Shown here: positions 37,804-47,559 of the stretch, in pieces | Numbering within the stretch: the first letter of the stretch is position 1 | Layout of the letters: each line of letters begins with the position of its first letter | Assembly: GCA_950022655.1 (NCBI GenBank) | Contig: OX465579.1 | Coordinates: forward strand, 52,865,950-52,929,949 | Source of the DNA: Alentia gelatinosa | Taxonomy: Eukaryota > Annelida > Polychaeta > Phyllodocida > Polynoidae | DNA length: 64,000 bases | Direction of reading: 5' to 3' | Translations under genes and position numbers: made by a program | Notes under the pieces: generated by a model | Told to the model about the DNA's origin: nothing | Seen by the model: the letters and a program-made list of their open reading frames with translations, nothing else | Database searches by the model: none

Positions 37804-38835
37804 GTACGGGTGACCGTAATATATTTTTGACCATAAATTATAACTGTCCTAGACTGTATTTTCCTAACGGTTTAAACATGTAATATATTTCAGACCATGA
37901 ATTTTCACTGTAATAAACAGTATTTTGAAAACGGTTCAGACCTGTAAATACAGAGGAGCAAAGCTGTATGAAATATACTATATACACAGCCTTTCGTTAT
38001 ACATATACCAGAAATCTTGTTATTGAGGTTCTTGAGAATTGTTATATGTAGAGGGCCACCTATAGAGTATGTATACAGAATTTCTGAAATTTCAAACCTC
38101 CAACCCCTCCTCCCAAACTTTTATGCAATTGATCAAAGAAAGAGCATATGCAGAATTTCCTAAATCCTTGACCCTCCAATCCCCCCCCCCCCCCCTCAGT
38201 GCACATGACATTTAATGAATGGCCCCTAGGAGATTATGAATATAAAAGTGAATATCTTGTATTGGCTACCATCATATATTCTCTATCGGCTTATCAGTAT
38301 CATTAATAATTATTATCAATGATATTTCAACATTTAAGTTTTTCAACTCTAATGCTATTAGTTCAAACTATTTTACAGGAATACTCATCAGAGTCTGACA
38401 GTACAAGGCTGCATTTGATATAGTAGGATGAAGTCAATCCTACATATCTTTTAGAAATGTCCTATGAAAGTGGTGTCTAATCTCCTTTATGATATTTATG
38501 TCATGACAACTTGAGGATGCCCAATACAGTCTGACCATCAGGGCATATGCTAGCAATATAAGTCACTGAAACCCACTCTCCCCTCCATTATGACCTCTCC
38601 CAACCTTCATGTAGTGTTTTGCTAATTTCTGGGGCCAGTCCTGGACTGTTTTCTACCAATGCTAGCCCCATAACATATGAAATGCACCATTATCAAGCCA
38701 GAGAGTTACCTCCCATTTTCTCCTGTATTGGGCACAGGGAGATATGGAGCTACGAACAGGAGAGGCAATAATGATAAGGCCCCTTCTTTAAGAGTTATGA
38801 GGGGAACATCAGGACAGACCGGTGAGACATACTAG
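37804..38835. other. Left internal part of the TIR element, no gene
   Basis: Non-coding, with a C-run at 38,181-38,195. No transposase-like ORF is seen. Confidence 0.6.
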
Positions 38836-39583
38836 TGTAATAGTGTTTTAGCTTATAGTTCTATACATAAGACTTTACTCCTATATTTAAATGTAGTGTT
38901 CTGTAACATCCTGGTGCAAACCCATAATCAAATAATTGATGGTTTCTGAGCTGTTCTACAGAAACTCATCCTGCAGTGACAAGCACTGTTCCGGGAAAAG
39001 GCGGCGGGAAACATCCGTGAGCCAGTGTGTGAGTCATGGTGAGACAGCTTTACCGGGAGTCACTTGTTGGGGAAACCCATCTTGAAGGTGATGTCGTAAT
39101 CTATTTTTAGAAACATTACAGTGCTCTCTGAATATTAAATGTACCCAGTATATAAGGGAGGACAGTCTTGAGATGAGGAGGAGAATACCAGCCGTGACCA
39201 TCAGAGTAAGACCAGCCGTGAAGTCAGCTATTATTGCCATAGAGCTTGGATAATAATTGGGACCACGCTACAAGCAGCCATGTGACGGGACATCCTCTAT
39301 GCTGGAACTACTGCAACCAATGGGACTTGTGTGTGCAATACTGTGAACTACAGTCAGTGTTATATATTGTGCCATATAGGATTAACAAGGGACTGCTGTG
39401 TATATGTGCTGGATATTCATAGTTACCGTATCACTGGATAGTGTACATTGATGTGGATTATATCAATATCTCCCCAGTTTGTATTGTTCATTGGATCTTA
39501 TCTTATGCTCTACATTAAACATCTAAAAGCTCCATCTTCTAGTTATTCCTGTAACCGGGAACATTACATATAGCTAGGTTACA
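38836..39583 (+). repeat. 5' LTR
   Basis: 748 bp, starts TGTAATAG and ends GGTTACA. It contains a TATA box (TATATAAG, 39,149-39,156) and an ATTAAA polyadenylation-type signal (39,514-39,519). It is identical to the 3' LTR except T at 38,943 versus A at 46,069. The minus-strand 68-aa ORF inside the LTR is a shadow. Confidence 0.97.
39149..39156 (+). promoter_or_regulatory. LTR TATA box
   Basis: TATATAAG, 313 bp into the LTR and followed by GGGAGGAC. It is the likely core promoter for the retrotransposon RNA. Confidence 0.65.
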
Positions 39584-39586
39584 ACT

Positions 39587-39602
39587 TGGTGTGAGAACCC
39601 TC
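39587..39602 (+). other. Putative primer binding site
   Basis: TGGTGTGAGAACCC starts 3 nt after the LTR and begins with the TGG expected opposite a tRNA CCA end. The donor tRNA was not identified; it is Leu-like in its first bases only. Confidence 0.55.
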
Positions 39603-39849
39603 AAAGATCCTGGACACCTCAAATCAAGACTTTGGATGTTTCTGTGTGTTTTTGAGGATACAGTGTTTGTTTGTTGTGGTTGGTGCAGTCTAAACCACTA
39701 CACACATGGCACCCCATGATAGCGGGAAGGGTTGATGTTAGGGGTTTCAGAAAAATCAATACTCCTACCCGGCACTACTGCAAGGCCCATGCCGCCCTTA
39801 ATGCCCTCATAAATCTCTCTGTGTGTGACTTGCTTAGAGCTCCGACACA

Positions 39850-40611
39850 ATGCCTGAATTATATGCTCCAGGACATTTCTATGGGAATGAAGGTGAAAAT
39901 CCAGAAGAATTTATGTGTAAATTTGAAGCATACATTTCACTGAAAAACGTTTTGGAACCAGCAAAGGTCTTTCCATTGGCATTGAAAGACAAAGCATACA
40001 TTTGGTATGACTCTCTGAGAGAAGAAGAGAAGTCAGACTTTTGTGAACTGAGGAAGGCATTCTTACAGAGATATACAATTAGTGAAGCATTCCACTTCAT
40101 CAAAACTAAGGACATATTTATGGAAAAACAGGGAAATGAAGAAAATGTGCAAGATTACATAGCAAGGATAAAAAGTGACTCTAAATCTGTGAAATTGGAG
40201 GAATCTCTTCAGTTTAGAGCAATAGTGAATGGACTCAAACCACACATCAGGACTAAAGTGTTACTTCAAAAGCCAACAAATATAAATGACATTGAAAAGT
40301 ATGCAGTGATGGCTGAAATAGTGTATAATCTTCAGAGTGAGGGAGATGAATTAACATCTACAAGGAGTGACTTGAAAGAACAAGTAACTGCAGTGAGAAA
40401 GGAGATTGAGAGGACAAGATCAAATGCAAGATCACTACCATGGACAAAAAGACAATTTACTCCATATGAACAAAGATCTGTAACTCCAAAAAGAAAGATA
40501 TACAAGCCAGTTTCTGGTAAAGGTAAGTGCAACCAGTACCATAATTGCAAGGCAGATAATTCTGATTCAGATTACAAAAATGATCACTTTGAAAATAGAA
40601 ATGACTTCTAG
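39850..40611 (+). CDS. Gag polyprotein (253 aa, ends in UAG)
   Basis: The structural capsid protein, which packages retrotransposon RNA in cytoplasmic particles. Residues ~15-150 resemble the retrotransposon Gag domain (patterns WYDSL and LRKAFLQRY, then a helical C-terminal part). Residues ~185-230 are basic. A canonical CCHC zinc knuckle is missing; only a C-x3-H-x-C cluster occurs near residue 220. The start ATG lies 266 nt after the LTR, and no better upstream start is in this frame. It ends at UAG 40,609-40,611. The same frame stays open through the next 45 codons into pol, so Gag-Pol is probably made by readthrough of this stop. Alternatively the UAG is a recent mutation. Confidence 0.92.
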   Translation: MPELYAPGHFYGNEGENPEEFMCKFEAYISLKNVLEPAKVFPLALKDKAYIWYDSLREEEKSDFCELRKAFLQRYTISEAFHFIKTKDIFMEKQGNEENVQDYIARIKSDSKSVKLEESLQFRAIVNGLKPHIRTKVLLQKPTNINDIEKYAVMAEIVYNLQSEGDELTSTRSDLKEQVTAVRKEIERTRSNARSLPWTKRQFTPYEQRSVTPKRKIYKPVSGKGKCNQYHNCKADNSDSDYKNDHFENRNDF

Positions 40612-40660
40612 GGTCACGAGTCTGTCTATGGAAAGGCCAGTCTAAAAGCCATAGATAGAC
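40609..40660 (+). promoter_or_regulatory. Putative UAG readthrough signal between gag and pol
   Basis: UAG (40,609-40,611) is followed by an 8-nt spacer, GGTCACGA. Then comes a stem: GTCTGTCTATGG (40,620-40,631) pairs with CCATAGATAGAC (40,649-40,660) over 12 bp with one G-U pair and a 17-nt loop. Upstream and downstream frames are identical. Stop, 8-nt spacer, then structured RNA is the known layout of gammaretroviral gag-pol readthrough. Whether a pseudoknot forms is unclear. Function is inferred. Confidence 0.6.
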
Positions 40661-40746
40661 CTTATAGGTATAAAAGCTCAGTAACAAAAGGAAAGTCTCA
40701 GTATAATGATGATAACAAAATACCACTTATTGCCAGTATTGCCAGA

Positions 40747-43700
40747 ATGGATAGAAACTATATTGAAGGTTCAGTGAGAGGAAGATCTGTTAGAATACTT
40801 GTAGACACAGGAGCCAGTGTAAGCTGTGTGACATACAGATTCCTACAGAGCATAGGATATGGATATGGAAACTTGAGTCAGTCACAGTCTCTAAAAAGAG
40901 TTAGAGGAGTAGGCGGAGAAACTCATGACATAATTGGGACTATTTACTTGAATGTTTCCTTGTCAGGATTCAAAGTATTACAAAGATTCCATGTCTTTAG
41001 ACACATGTATACACCACTGATTCTGGGATTTGATTTCTTAGAGTCTCACAGAGCTACTATTGATACTGCTAAACATATACTGATACTGGAGGATGGATTA
41101 GCAGCTGTGAACATTATGGAAAAATCTAGAAATGCTGCAAAATTTGCAAAATCAAAACAAAGTGTAGTAATCCCTCCAAGATCACATTGTAATATTCCAG
41201 TGAAATTGACAAAATACAGAGAAGGTTCTGTAGTGTTGTTGGAACCAGTTGCAGAAATAAGCACAAAACTAAATCTTATGGGAACAAAAGCCTTGGTGAC
41301 AGTACATAGAGGAAAAGCAAATTATCTTCTTATGAATCCTACAAATGCTAATGCTTATATTAGAGCAGGATATGTAATGGCAACTGCATCAGAAATTGAA
41401 CCACATACAATTAAAGAATTCCAGGCTGATGGAGATAATTTTACAGAAAATGTGTATACTATTGATGAAACAGAAGAGATCACAGATGAGCAATACATTG
41501 AGATCGCCAGAGATCTTGGGATAAAGTTAGTTAATTCTGAATTGACACAAGAACAGAAGAGAAGACTTTTGTGTCTTATAGGTCAATATAGGGATGTATT
41601 TGCAAAAGATATATCTGAGCTAGGCCAAACGAATATCTATCAACATAAGATAGATACTGGAGATGCTATGCCTATCAGGCAAAGGTTCTATAGACATTCA
41701 CCATTAGCTAGAGAGGAAGCTGAAAGACAGATTAAGGAAATGCTTGAACATGACATCATTCAAAAATCAAATTCTGAATGGCATTTTCCTGTGGTGATGG
41801 TTAAGAAAAAGGATACTTCTAAGCTTCGTTTTGCAGTTGATTATCGCAAATTGAATGAAGTTACAAAACCCATGTCATTTCCACTTCCTAGAATGGAAGA
41901 TGTGTTTGATACAATTGGACAGGGAAAACCGAAATATCTAACAACTTTAGATATGCAGTCCGGATTTTGGCAAATACCTTTACATCAAGAAAGCAGAGAG
42001 AAAACTGCATTTATAACACCACAAGGAATTTATGAATGGAAAAGACTACCATTTGGCTTAATGAATGCACCTATGTCTTATCAGATGGTTATGTCTGAAG
42101 TGTTAAGAGGTATAAATTGGAAATTTGCACTTGTCTATATTGATGACGTTTTGATATTCAGTGACAGTTTTGAGAAACATATGGATCATATTTCACAGGT
42201 CTTTGACAGATTCAGAAAAGCAAACTTAACATTAAACATTTCAAAATGTAAATTTGCCACACAGTCAGTTAACTATCTAGGCCACACAATCTCAAAAGAT
42301 GGTATCCAAGTAGACACCAAAAAGACAAAAGTAATAAGAGAATTCCCAGAACCAAGAAATGCACATGATGTGCGCAGTTTCCTTGGCATGTGTAATTATT
42401 TTAGGAGATTCATAAAGGGTTATGCACAGATTGCTTTGCCATTAAATCAATTATTGAGAAAAGATGCAAAATTTCAATGGACAAATGCATGTCAGAAGGC
42501 ATTTGATACATTAAAGCAGAGTCTTGCCGAACCACCAGTGTTGGCATATGCAGATATGCAAAGAGGATTCCAAATCTCATGTGATGCTTCTAATCATGCT
42601 ATAGGGTATGTATTGGAACAACTGGATGAAAATGGCAAACCAAGAGCAATAGCATATGGTGGACGTGCATTAAGAGGTTCTGAGTTAGCATGGAACATAT
42701 GTGAAAAAGAATGCTTAGCAGTTGTTGAAGGGATTAAGGCAAATAATCCATACTTAGCGAATGGACATTTTGATATTTATACAGACAATATTTCAATCAC
42801 TTGGATAAAAAGTATCAAACAGACTACAGGTCGATTAGCCAGGTGGGCTTTACTATTGCAAGGCTATACATTTAGTATACACCATCGACCAGGTAAACAG
42901 AATACAGTTGCAGATGCAATATCTAGAAGGGAATATGATGAAGTGCAGGCTGAGACAGACTTAGATATTCCTGAGCCAGTACCAGTCATGAACATAGGGA
43001 CACAAAGTAATGATTACCAGTCTGATTGCATTGAGTGCAAGTTTACATACAATCGTAAGGATCCCAAACCAAGAGAGTCTGAGACTCTTATTCACAGCAT
43101 AGAATTGACTGAAAATGATGATGAACCTGATATGACATTCATTGCAGAGATCACAGATCTAAGGACAATGCAGAGAGAATGTAAGGACAGTGGTCCAATG
43201 ATAAAATATCTAGAGGAAGGAGAGTTACCTTCAAATCATAGAGAAGCAAAGAGAATTGCTATACAAGCTGATCAGTATGTTATTCTAGACAGAGTACTAT
43301 ATCACATGTATTACAGAAGGGCAAAAGGCTTGCCAAAAGCAGAGAGACTTGTGAAACAATTGGTTGTACCAGAGCAACTAAGGATGGATGCATTGAAATC
43401 CTATCATGATTCACTTATTGGTGGTGGACACCAGGGACTTGAGAGAACATACCATGCATTAAGAAACAAGTATTATTGGCCTCATATGTACAGGGATGTA
43501 TATGGGCATGTCAGCTCATGTGTGGAATGTCAACAGTCGAAAAGCAGACCATCTATTGTAAAAGCACCATTGAACCCATTGCCAATTGCAGACATATTTA
43601 GTCGTTGGCATATTGATTTTATGGGTCCAGTAACAACTTCTACTGAAGGGTATAAACATATCCTAGTTATAACAGATAGCTTTACAAAGTGGTGTGAAGC

Positions 43701-44847
43701 AATACCCACTAAAACCCAGGAAGCAAAAGAAGTCGCTGAAGTTCTCTACAGAGATATTTTCACTAGGTATGGTGCACCTCATACATTAGTAAGTGACAGA
43801 GGAGCAAATTTCATGTCAGGTCTTGTTAAAGCAGTTTGCTCTTTATTTGAAGTTAAAAGAGTCCACACAAGCAGCTACCATCCACAAACAAATTCAGCAG
43901 TTGAAAGAATGAACAGTGTAATAGCACAATCTATTCGGACCTATGGAAAATTAGACCAAAAAGATTGGCCACATTTACTTCCAGGTATAATGATGGCATA
44001 TAGATCAACACCATGCACACAATCAACGCAGTATTCCCCATACTTTATGGTTTTTGGCAGAGAAATGAATTTACCTTTTGATTTAGAATGGATTCCAAGA
44101 GGCAATTTGGGTCAGACAGCACAAACTCACTTAAGGCAAATATTAAATAATTTGGAAAGTGCAAGGACAATTGCCACAGAAAACATGAAAGAATCACAAG
44201 TGAAATACAAAAAGTATTATGATGCTAGAGTTAAGGAACCAAAGTTTGAAGCAGGTGATAGAGTTTGGTTGTATAACACAAAAGTTCCAATAGGACTTTC
44301 TAAAAAGTTTCATAGAATGTGGACAGGTCCATACTACATTACGGAAAAAGGTCCAAACTATACATATAGAATGAGAGCATGTGCAGATAACAAAGAAATG
44401 AAGAGTCTTGTGCATGCAAATCGTCTCAAATTGTTCAATGATCCTGATAAAAGGCCAGTACAGCCACCATTTGTAGGACAAAATGTTGACAATGAAGAAT
44501 GTACTAACAGTGATGAAGAAGGTATTGATAATGACAAAGACAATACACAAGATGTTCCACAAAGAAATGGTGACAGAGACATGAATGATACATGTAGTCA
44601 GCCAGTTCCTAAACCAAATAGGATGCCAAAGAGTCATTGGCATGAGATAGACAAGATACTTGCTTGTAAGAGACAAAAAGATGGAATGTACTATAGAGTC
44701 AAATGGAAAGGTCATAGTCAAACCCAATGGGTACCAAGTAATGATGTATCTGACTTTGCAAAACGGGAATTCCATGTAGCTAGAACTGCTAGTGGAAGGT
44801 GCAGAAAAAGGCCACTAGGCAGACATACATTCTTTGACAGACCTTGA
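40747..44847 (+). CDS. Pol polyprotein: PR-RT-RNaseH-INT-chromodomain
   Basis: 1,366 aa from the first ATG; the frame is open from the gag UAG. Aspartic protease: DTGAS at residues 20-24, with the later ILGFDF. Reverse transcriptase: ~310-490, catalytic YIDD at 464-467. RNase H: ~608-735, starting with CDAS (D613) and including TDN. Integrase zinc finger: H887, H895, C925, C928. Catalytic D957, D1017, E1053 show the D,D(35)E spacing between the last two. A GPY-like module (WTGPYYI) follows near 1,190. After an acidic Asp/Asn/Glu-rich linker (~1,235-1,290) comes a chromodomain at ~1,299-1,347 (IDKIL, VKWKG, QWVP). The product copies element RNA into DNA and integrates it; the chromodomain probably guides integration to chromatin marks. 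No internal stop or frameshift. The likely in vivo product is Gag-Pol of ~1,665 codons. Antisense ORFs (44,194-44,775 and others) are shadows. Confidence 0.97.
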   Translation: MDRNYIEGSVRGRSVRILVDTGASVSCVTYRFLQSIGYGYGNLSQSQSLKRVRGVGGETHDIIGTIYLNVSLSGFKVLQRFHVFRHMYTPLILGFDFLESHRATIDTAKHILILEDGLAAVNIMEKSRNAAKFAKSKQSVVIPPRSHCNIPVKLTKYREGSVVLLEPVAEISTKLNLMGTKALVTVHRGKANYLLMNPTNANAYIRAGYVMATASEIEPHTIKEFQADGDNFTENVYTIDETEEITDEQYIEIARDLGIKLVNSELTQEQKRRLLCLIGQYRDVFAKDISELGQTNIYQHKIDTGDAMPIRQRFYRHSPLAREEAERQIKEMLEHDIIQKSNSEWHFPVVMVKKKDTSKLRFAVDYRKLNEVTKPMSFPLPRMEDVFDTIGQGKPKYLTTLDMQSGFWQIPLHQESREKTAFITPQGIYEWKRLPFGLMNAPMSYQMVMSEVLRGINWKFALVYIDDVLIFSDSFEKHMDHISQVFDRFRKANLTLNISKCKFATQSVNYLGHTISKDGIQVDTKKTKVIREFPEPRNAHDVRSFLGMCNYFRRFIKGYAQIALPLNQLLRKDAKFQWTNACQKAFDTLKQSLAEPPVLAYADMQRGFQISCDASNHAIGYVLEQLDENGKPRAIAYGGRALRGSELAWNICEKECLAVVEGIKANNPYLANGHFDIYTDNISITWIKSIKQTTGRLARWALLLQGYTFSIHHRPGKQNTVADAISRREYDEVQAETDLDIPEPVPVMNIGTQSNDYQSDCIECKFTYNRKDPKPRESETLIHSIELTENDDEPDMTFIAEITDLRTMQRECKDSGPMIKYLEEGELPSNHREAKRIAIQADQYVILDRVLYHMYYRRAKGLPKAERLVKQLVVPEQLRMDALKSYHDSLIGGGHQGLERTYHALRNKYYWPHMYRDVYGHVSSCVECQQSKSRPSIVKAPLNPLPIADIFSRWHIDFMGPVTTSTEGYKHILVITDSFTKWCEAIPTKTQEAKEVAEVLYRDIFTRYGAPHTLVSDRGANFMSGLVKAVCSLFEVKRVHTSSYHPQTNSAVERMNSVIAQSIRTYGKLDQKDWPHLLPGIMMAYRSTPCTQSTQYSPYFMVFGREMNLPFDLEWIPRGNLGQTAQTHLRQILNNLESARTIATENMKESQVKYKKYYDARVKEPKFEAGDRVWLYNTKVPIGLSKKFHRMWTGPYYITEKGPNYTYRMRACADNKEMKSLVHANRLKLFNDPDKRPVQPPFVGQNVDNEECTNSDEEGIDNDKDNTQDVPQRNGDRDMNDTCSQPVPKPNRMPKSHWHEIDKILACKRQKDGMYYRVKWKGHSQTQWVPSNDVSDFAKREFHVARTASGRCRKRPLGRHTFFDRP

Positions 44848-45946
44848 TGAAAACATGGAGACAGTGTTTTGTGCATATCAACTTAACTTGAGTGAGAGAA
44901 GTTGATAGAATGTCTATTCACAATGATATTATATCTAATGGAATATGAGCAATTGAATATGAATGGAATTATTAGGTGTCAGGAGTTCGAAATCCTGCAC
45001 ACTGATGGTTCCATGAGATGGGATGTCTGAATTGCATAAGTACACATTGTTTGGCTTCTCTCTTTGATCTATTACAAAATCATGTTCAGGTTGCTAGCAA
45101 TGAAATTATTCTAATGGCTTTTAATTATGGGACATTGAGAGAGCCTTACTCTTGGATGGTTGGAGACATTCGGATAACTCCCATCTCACACAAAGAAAGA
45201 AATAAGAGATGCATTTCTAGAAGCTCAAGAATAGACATGATACAATTCTACAGTACTGCATAACATAGCAGTTAAAGAGAGATGTTTTCACTGGTAAGGT
45301 ATACTGATGTCTGATTACAGAGACAAGGTCATATAACAGCCTTCAACATGGAAAAGCAGGATCTGAGAGACACCTATTCTCTCAAACTTCAAAGATGAAG
45401 ATGTATGTATATGCAGAGACTTGCATATTGATCTTCCATAGCTAAGGGTATAGCAATATGGCATGAAGTATAGACTTGACTGATATAAGGGTTTTGGGCA
45501 GCAGTAAACTGCACCCTTCCCTTGAGATATGCCAAAGGTTAAGGGCATATAATATGAAATATACCTAAAGTGGTTAATGAGACTAGTACTGACACTGAGC
45601 ATAAAATGAAGTAACTGAAATACTGGCCAAGTAAAGATGAAAATTGATGACACGAGTCATTCAATACCAAGAATCCTTGCAAGGTTAATGGTTGTACTTG
45701 CTATGACATGATATATCTAATGATATAATCTAATTGAAGATAATGTTAAATGGAAGTTATGCATGCTAATGATGATAGTATAACTTATATAATCACTAAT
45801 CTATAAACATGATGATAATAATGTACTGATGTCGTATGATATTGAATATTTATCAATGCGTATATGTTGAATGTTTGCTAGTATGTATTTTCTTGATATA
45901 CTATTAATATTGTAACTTTGTCAAAGTTTGAGGACAAACTTTATTT
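44848..45946 (+). other. Long non-coding 3' region of the LTR element
   Basis: About 1.1 kb between pol and the polypurine tract, AT-rich, with only short ORFs (81 aa at 45,018 plus; 112 aa at 45,315-45,653 minus) lacking recognisable motifs. No envelope-like signal peptide or fusion/transmembrane arrangement is seen on the plus strand. Confidence 0.7.
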
Positions 45947-45961
45947 GGAGAGGAGGAAAAT
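45947..45961 (+). other. Polypurine tract
   Basis: GGAGAGGAGGAAAAT ends at the base before the 3' LTR. This is the expected plus-strand DNA primer. Confidence 0.85.
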
Positions 45962-46709
45962 TGTAATAGTGTTTTAGCTTATAGTTCTATACATAAGACT
46001 TTACTCCTATATTTAAATGTAGTGTTCTGTAACATCCTGGTGCAAACCCATAATCAAATAATTGATGGATTCTGAGCTGTTCTACAGAAACTCATCCTGC
46101 AGTGACAAGCACTGTTCCGGGAAAAGGCGGCGGGAAACATCCGTGAGCCAGTGTGTGAGTCATGGTGAGACAGCTTTACCGGGAGTCACTTGTTGGGGAA
46201 ACCCATCTTGAAGGTGATGTCGTAATCTATTTTTAGAAACATTACAGTGCTCTCTGAATATTAAATGTACCCAGTATATAAGGGAGGACAGTCTTGAGAT
46301 GAGGAGGAGAATACCAGCCGTGACCATCAGAGTAAGACCAGCCGTGAAGTCAGCTATTATTGCCATAGAGCTTGGATAATAATTGGGACCACGCTACAAG
46401 CAGCCATGTGACGGGACATCCTCTATGCTGGAACTACTGCAACCAATGGGACTTGTGTGTGCAATACTGTGAACTACAGTCAGTGTTATATATTGTGCCA
46501 TATAGGATTAACAAGGGACTGCTGTGTATATGTGCTGGATATTCATAGTTACCGTATCACTGGATAGTGTACATTGATGTGGATTATATCAATATCTCCC
46601 CAGTTTGTATTGTTCATTGGATCTTATCTTATGCTCTACATTAAACATCTAAAAGCTCCATCTTCTAGTTATTCCTGTAACCGGGAACATTACATATAGC
46701 TAGGTTACA
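45962..46709 (+). repeat. 3' LTR
   Basis: 748 bp, matching the 5' LTR at all but one position compared by eye. It is followed directly by CTAG, which matches the 5' flank. Confidence 0.97.
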
Positions 46710-47555
46710 CTAGTGTCTTAAAGGCTCAAAGACAGGATATTCCTTTCTTGGAGAGGCATCGAGAAGTGGATTAAACGGAGGCAGCATTGCAGCAAAACAT
46801 TCAGGCATCCCCTGTGTTTTCTTTCTAATATGATCTCTAATATATTTCCTCTATGGCCCTCTTAGGCAGGATGAGTGATGCAAGGCCCCTTTGGTTGACT
46901 TTTCTACTCAGAAGGACACTTTAGGGTCTCTCCCTCCCATGTCTCCTCTCCTTATCCTGCCCTTCAGGCTACCTCTCCTCTGGCTACCTCTCCTCCTCCT
47001 TGCTGGCCTGCCTTACTTGCTGAGGAGTAGCAGGTGCAACACTAAAACTGTGACATCCTTGGAAAGGTATCAGGGCTCAAGGGCACTATGGGCACCAACA
47101 ACAAGGCCATATAACCTTCACAATATGGGGAGAGAAAACCAGCAAGATTGAGCCAGGAATTGAAACTAAGTGGTGTCACATTTTTCCTCCATGGCATGCC
47201 CCACAATGGTCTGAGATTCTGACATGCAATGGTCAGCTCTGATCCATACCTTAACCTTCTAAACCTTTTTATATGTTAGCTATGGTTAATAGTAACAGGT
47301 AGAGCATGACACAAGTATGTGACAGATACATACAAGCAGGAGGTATAAATACTGTATGGAACAGGGTTCCATATGGCAAAATATGCATCAACTAAAACTA
47401 GGTTTTGCTGGTAACAATAGCTAGGATAAATGTCCAGCTTTGTCTTGAGGGAGCCAGAGAAAAGAAACCTGGAGTATTCTGGGCATGCCCCCAAGAACTT
47501 ATAGTAATTTGTTTATATGAGAATCAAAGGGGGTAACTGCACTGATTATTTTCTA
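46710..47555. other. Right internal part of the TIR element, no gene
   Basis: The host-element sequence resumes after the nested LTR element. A pyrimidine-rich patch (46,935-47,020) yields a leucine-rich ORF without an ATG start. No transposase motif. Confidence 0.55.
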
Positions 47556-47559
47556 CCTG

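Larger units (their letters stand above)
38836..46709 (+). mobile_element. Full-length chromodomain Ty3/gypsy LTR retrotransposon
   Basis: A complete 7,874-bp element: 748-bp LTRs (TGTAAT...GTTACA), primer-binding-site region, gag, pol, polypurine tract and a second LTR. CTAG lies on both sides (38,832-38,835; 46,710-46,713), giving a 4-bp target duplication. A 5-bp reading, ACTAG, is possible if the LTR ends one or two bases earlier. The LTRs differ at a single site that I could find. Domain order PR-RT-RNaseH-INT is the Ty3/gypsy order, and the C-terminal chromodomain marks it as chromovirus-like. No env gene is seen. Confidence 0.97.

Noticed and set aside
44194..44775. 193-aa minus-strand ORF
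   Set aside because: Antisense to the integrase/chromodomain part of pol, with hydrophobic low-complexity composition. It is a shadow ORF.
44848..45946. Envelope gene in the LTR element
   Set aside because: No long plus-strand ORF, signal peptide or transmembrane arrangement. The element is a retrotransposon, not an errantivirus-like form.
46891..47151. Leucine-rich 86-aa ORF
   Set aside because: It starts from TTG, not ATG, in a pyrimidine-rich patch. No signal of selection or homology.
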